A stretch of 64,000 nucleotides of DNA from an uncultured Alphaproteobacteria bacterium (lineage in GTDB: Bacteria > Pseudomonadota > Alphaproteobacteria > RF32 > CAG-239): assembly GCA_934254915.1 (NCBI GenBank), contig CAKQMH010000007.1:1-64000 (forward strand), in the 5' to 3' direction. Positions 62,875 to 64,000 of the stretch are shown here, in pieces (positions within the stretch are counted from its first letter, which is position 1; every line of letters starts with the position of its first letter). The position numbers and the translations under genes were made by a program. The notes under the pieces are model-generated. The model made no database searches. It was not told the DNA's origin and saw nothing but the letters and a program-made list of their open reading frames with translations.

Positions 62875-64000
62875 ATGTTACAAAGAACTAAGATTGTAAA
62901 GCTTTTGGCCAGTGATACGACTTTGCCCGAAGTTTTGGTTAAAGGCTGGGTTCGTACCCGCCGTGATGCAAAAGATTTTTCATTTGTCGAGCTTAATGAC
63001 GGCTCATGTTTAAAAAATATCCAGATTATTGCCAATAATAATTTACCCAATTATGACGAAGTTAAAAAGCTTTCTACCGGTTCATCAGTAGCGGTTACCG
63101 GACATTTGGAAGAGTCTAAAGGCGGCAATCAGAAATACGAAGTCGTAGCCGACAAAATCGAAATTTATGACATTGCTCCCGATGATTATCCGTTGCAAAA
63201 GAAAAAACACACGGATGAATATTTGCGTACCATTGCTCATCTGCGTCCGCGTACCAATAAGTATGGCGCAGCTTTCCGCGTTCGTTCGGAACTTTCATAC
63301 GCAATTCACAAGTTTTTCCATGATCGCGGTTTCCGCTATGTTCATACACCGTTGATTACCGGATCTGATTGTGAAGGTGCCGGTGAGATGTTTCAGGTTA
63401 CGACCCTGGATTTGAATAACATACCGCGGACCAAAGACGGTAAGATTGATTATTCACAGGATTTCTTCGGCAAAGAGGCTCACCTGACGGTTTCGGGACA
63501 GCTTAATGGCGAAATGTATGCTATGGGGTTGGGCGATATTTATACTTTCGGTCCGACTTTTCGGGCCGAAAACTCCAACACAACCCGTCATGCGGCCGAA
63601 TTTTGGATGATTGAACCGGAAATGGCGTTTGCTGATTTGAATGATGATATGGATTTGGCGGAAGATATGGTCAAATTCTGTATCAACCACTTGTTGGCAA
63701 ATGCGCACGAGGATTTGGAGCTGTTTGACAAGTATGTCGAGCCCGGTTTGTTTGACAAGCTGCATAATATTGTTGAAAACGGATTTGCCCGTATTACTTA
63801 TGCTGAGGCTATTGATATCATGCAAAAATCAGGACAAAAGTTTGAATACAAGCCTGAATTCGGTATTGATATGCAGACCGAGCATGAACGCTTTTTGGCT
63901 GAAAAACATTTCAAACGTCCGGTTATTGTCCGTGATTATCCGAAGGAGATTAAAGCCTTTTATATGCGGATGAATGATGATAACCGCACGGTTGCCGCCA
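62875..64000 (+). CDS. asnS: Asparaginyl-tRNA synthetase (3' end beyond window)
   Basis: Class II synthetase that charges tRNA-Asn. The frame is open for 375 residues to the window edge. An OB-fold anticodon-binding domain (about 18-105, VLVKGWVRTRRDAKDFSFVE) precedes the catalytic core. The motif-2 block FGPTFRAENSNTTRHAAEFW, and the run SQDFFGKEAHLTVSGQL, distinguish AsnRS from AspRS. TAGGATAA precedes the ATG. About 90 residues are missing. Confidence 0.95.
   Translation, partial: MLQRTKIVKLLASDTTLPEVLVKGWVRTRRDAKDFSFVELNDGSCLKNIQIIANNNLPNYDEVKKLSTGSSVAVTGHLEESKGGNQKYEVVADKIEIYDIAPDDYPLQKKKHTDEYLRTIAHLRPRTNKYGAAFRVRSELSYAIHKFFHDRGFRYVHTPLITGSDCEGAGEMFQVTTLDLNNIPRTKDGKIDYSQDFFGKEAHLTVSGQLNGEMYAMGLGDIYTFGPTFRAENSNTTRHAAEFWMIEPEMAFADLNDDMDLAEDMVKFCINHLLANAHEDLELFDKYVEPGLFDKLHNIVENGFARITYAEAIDIMQKSGQKFEYKPEFGIDMQTEHERFLAEKHFKRPVIVRDYPKEIKAFYMRMNDDNRTVAA

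Overview
The window reads as chromosomal DNA of a flagellated Gram-negative bacterium, most likely an alphaproteobacterium with moderate-to-low GC. The flagellar gene order fliF-fliG-fliH-fliN-flbD-flhA-flhF-flhG, the FlbD-type sigma-54 activator, LpxI rather than LpxH in the lipid A pathway, and an MlaA/MlaC pair all point that way. A Rhodospirillales-like, host-associated lineage is my inference; nothing here fixes genus or species. The DNA is densely coded. I see no phage, integrase, transposase, rRNA operon or CRISPR array.

Layout. 0-4 kb (minus strand): the front of the division/cell-wall cluster, mraZ-rsmH-ftsL-ftsI, followed by a flagellin gene cut by the window edge instead of the usual murE. 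mraZ has a promoter overlapped by three 10-bp-spaced TGGGA boxes, the expected MraZ operator. 4.3-9.5 kb (plus): rnpB, lpxC, bamD, recN, gltX. 9.6-12.4 kb: a coupled pair of unknown function, a divergent RelA/SpoT-like protein and a secreted Sel1-repeat protein. 12.5-14.4 kb (minus): accB-accC. 14.6-32 kb (plus): a large flagellar block. A sigma-54 promoter heads fliK-flgD-flgE; then come fliF, fliG, fliH, fliN, flbD, flhA, flhF and flhG, ending in a FliK-like protein and an unusual membrane J-domain protein. 32-39.3 kb: an MFS transporter, argS, small unknown genes, a nitroreductase, gapA and pgk. 39.4-45 kb (minus): a second hook-type protein with its own sigma-54 promoter, and two large secreted cysteine-rich repeat proteins. 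45-52 kb: bactofilin with an M23 peptidase, pgpA, ftsB, tRNA-Phe, a 3-methyladenine glycosylase, a sugar aminotransferase, mlaA-mlaC. 52-64 kb: a large unknown protein, lpxA-lpxI-lpxB, a third small cysteine-rich secreted protein, a ComEC-like protein, a YbaK deacylase, an unknown protein, an Ogt-type methyltransferase, a small membrane protein, a glycine-zipper lipoprotein and the first part of asnS.

How it fits together. Much of the window serves the cell envelope: lipid A (lpxC, lpxA, lpxI, lpxB), outer-membrane protein assembly (bamD), lipid asymmetry (mlaA, mlaC), septal wall synthesis (ftsI, ftsL, ftsB, bactofilin, M23) and lipid supply (accB, accC, pgpA). The flagellar genes have a visible regulatory circuit: the activator FlbD is encoded between two transcription units that each carry a near-perfect sigma-54 promoter. 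The least explained parts are the cysteine-rich secreted family, the RelA/SpoT-like plus Sel1 pair, the J-domain protein in the flagellar operon, and a long hairpin element at about 32 kb.
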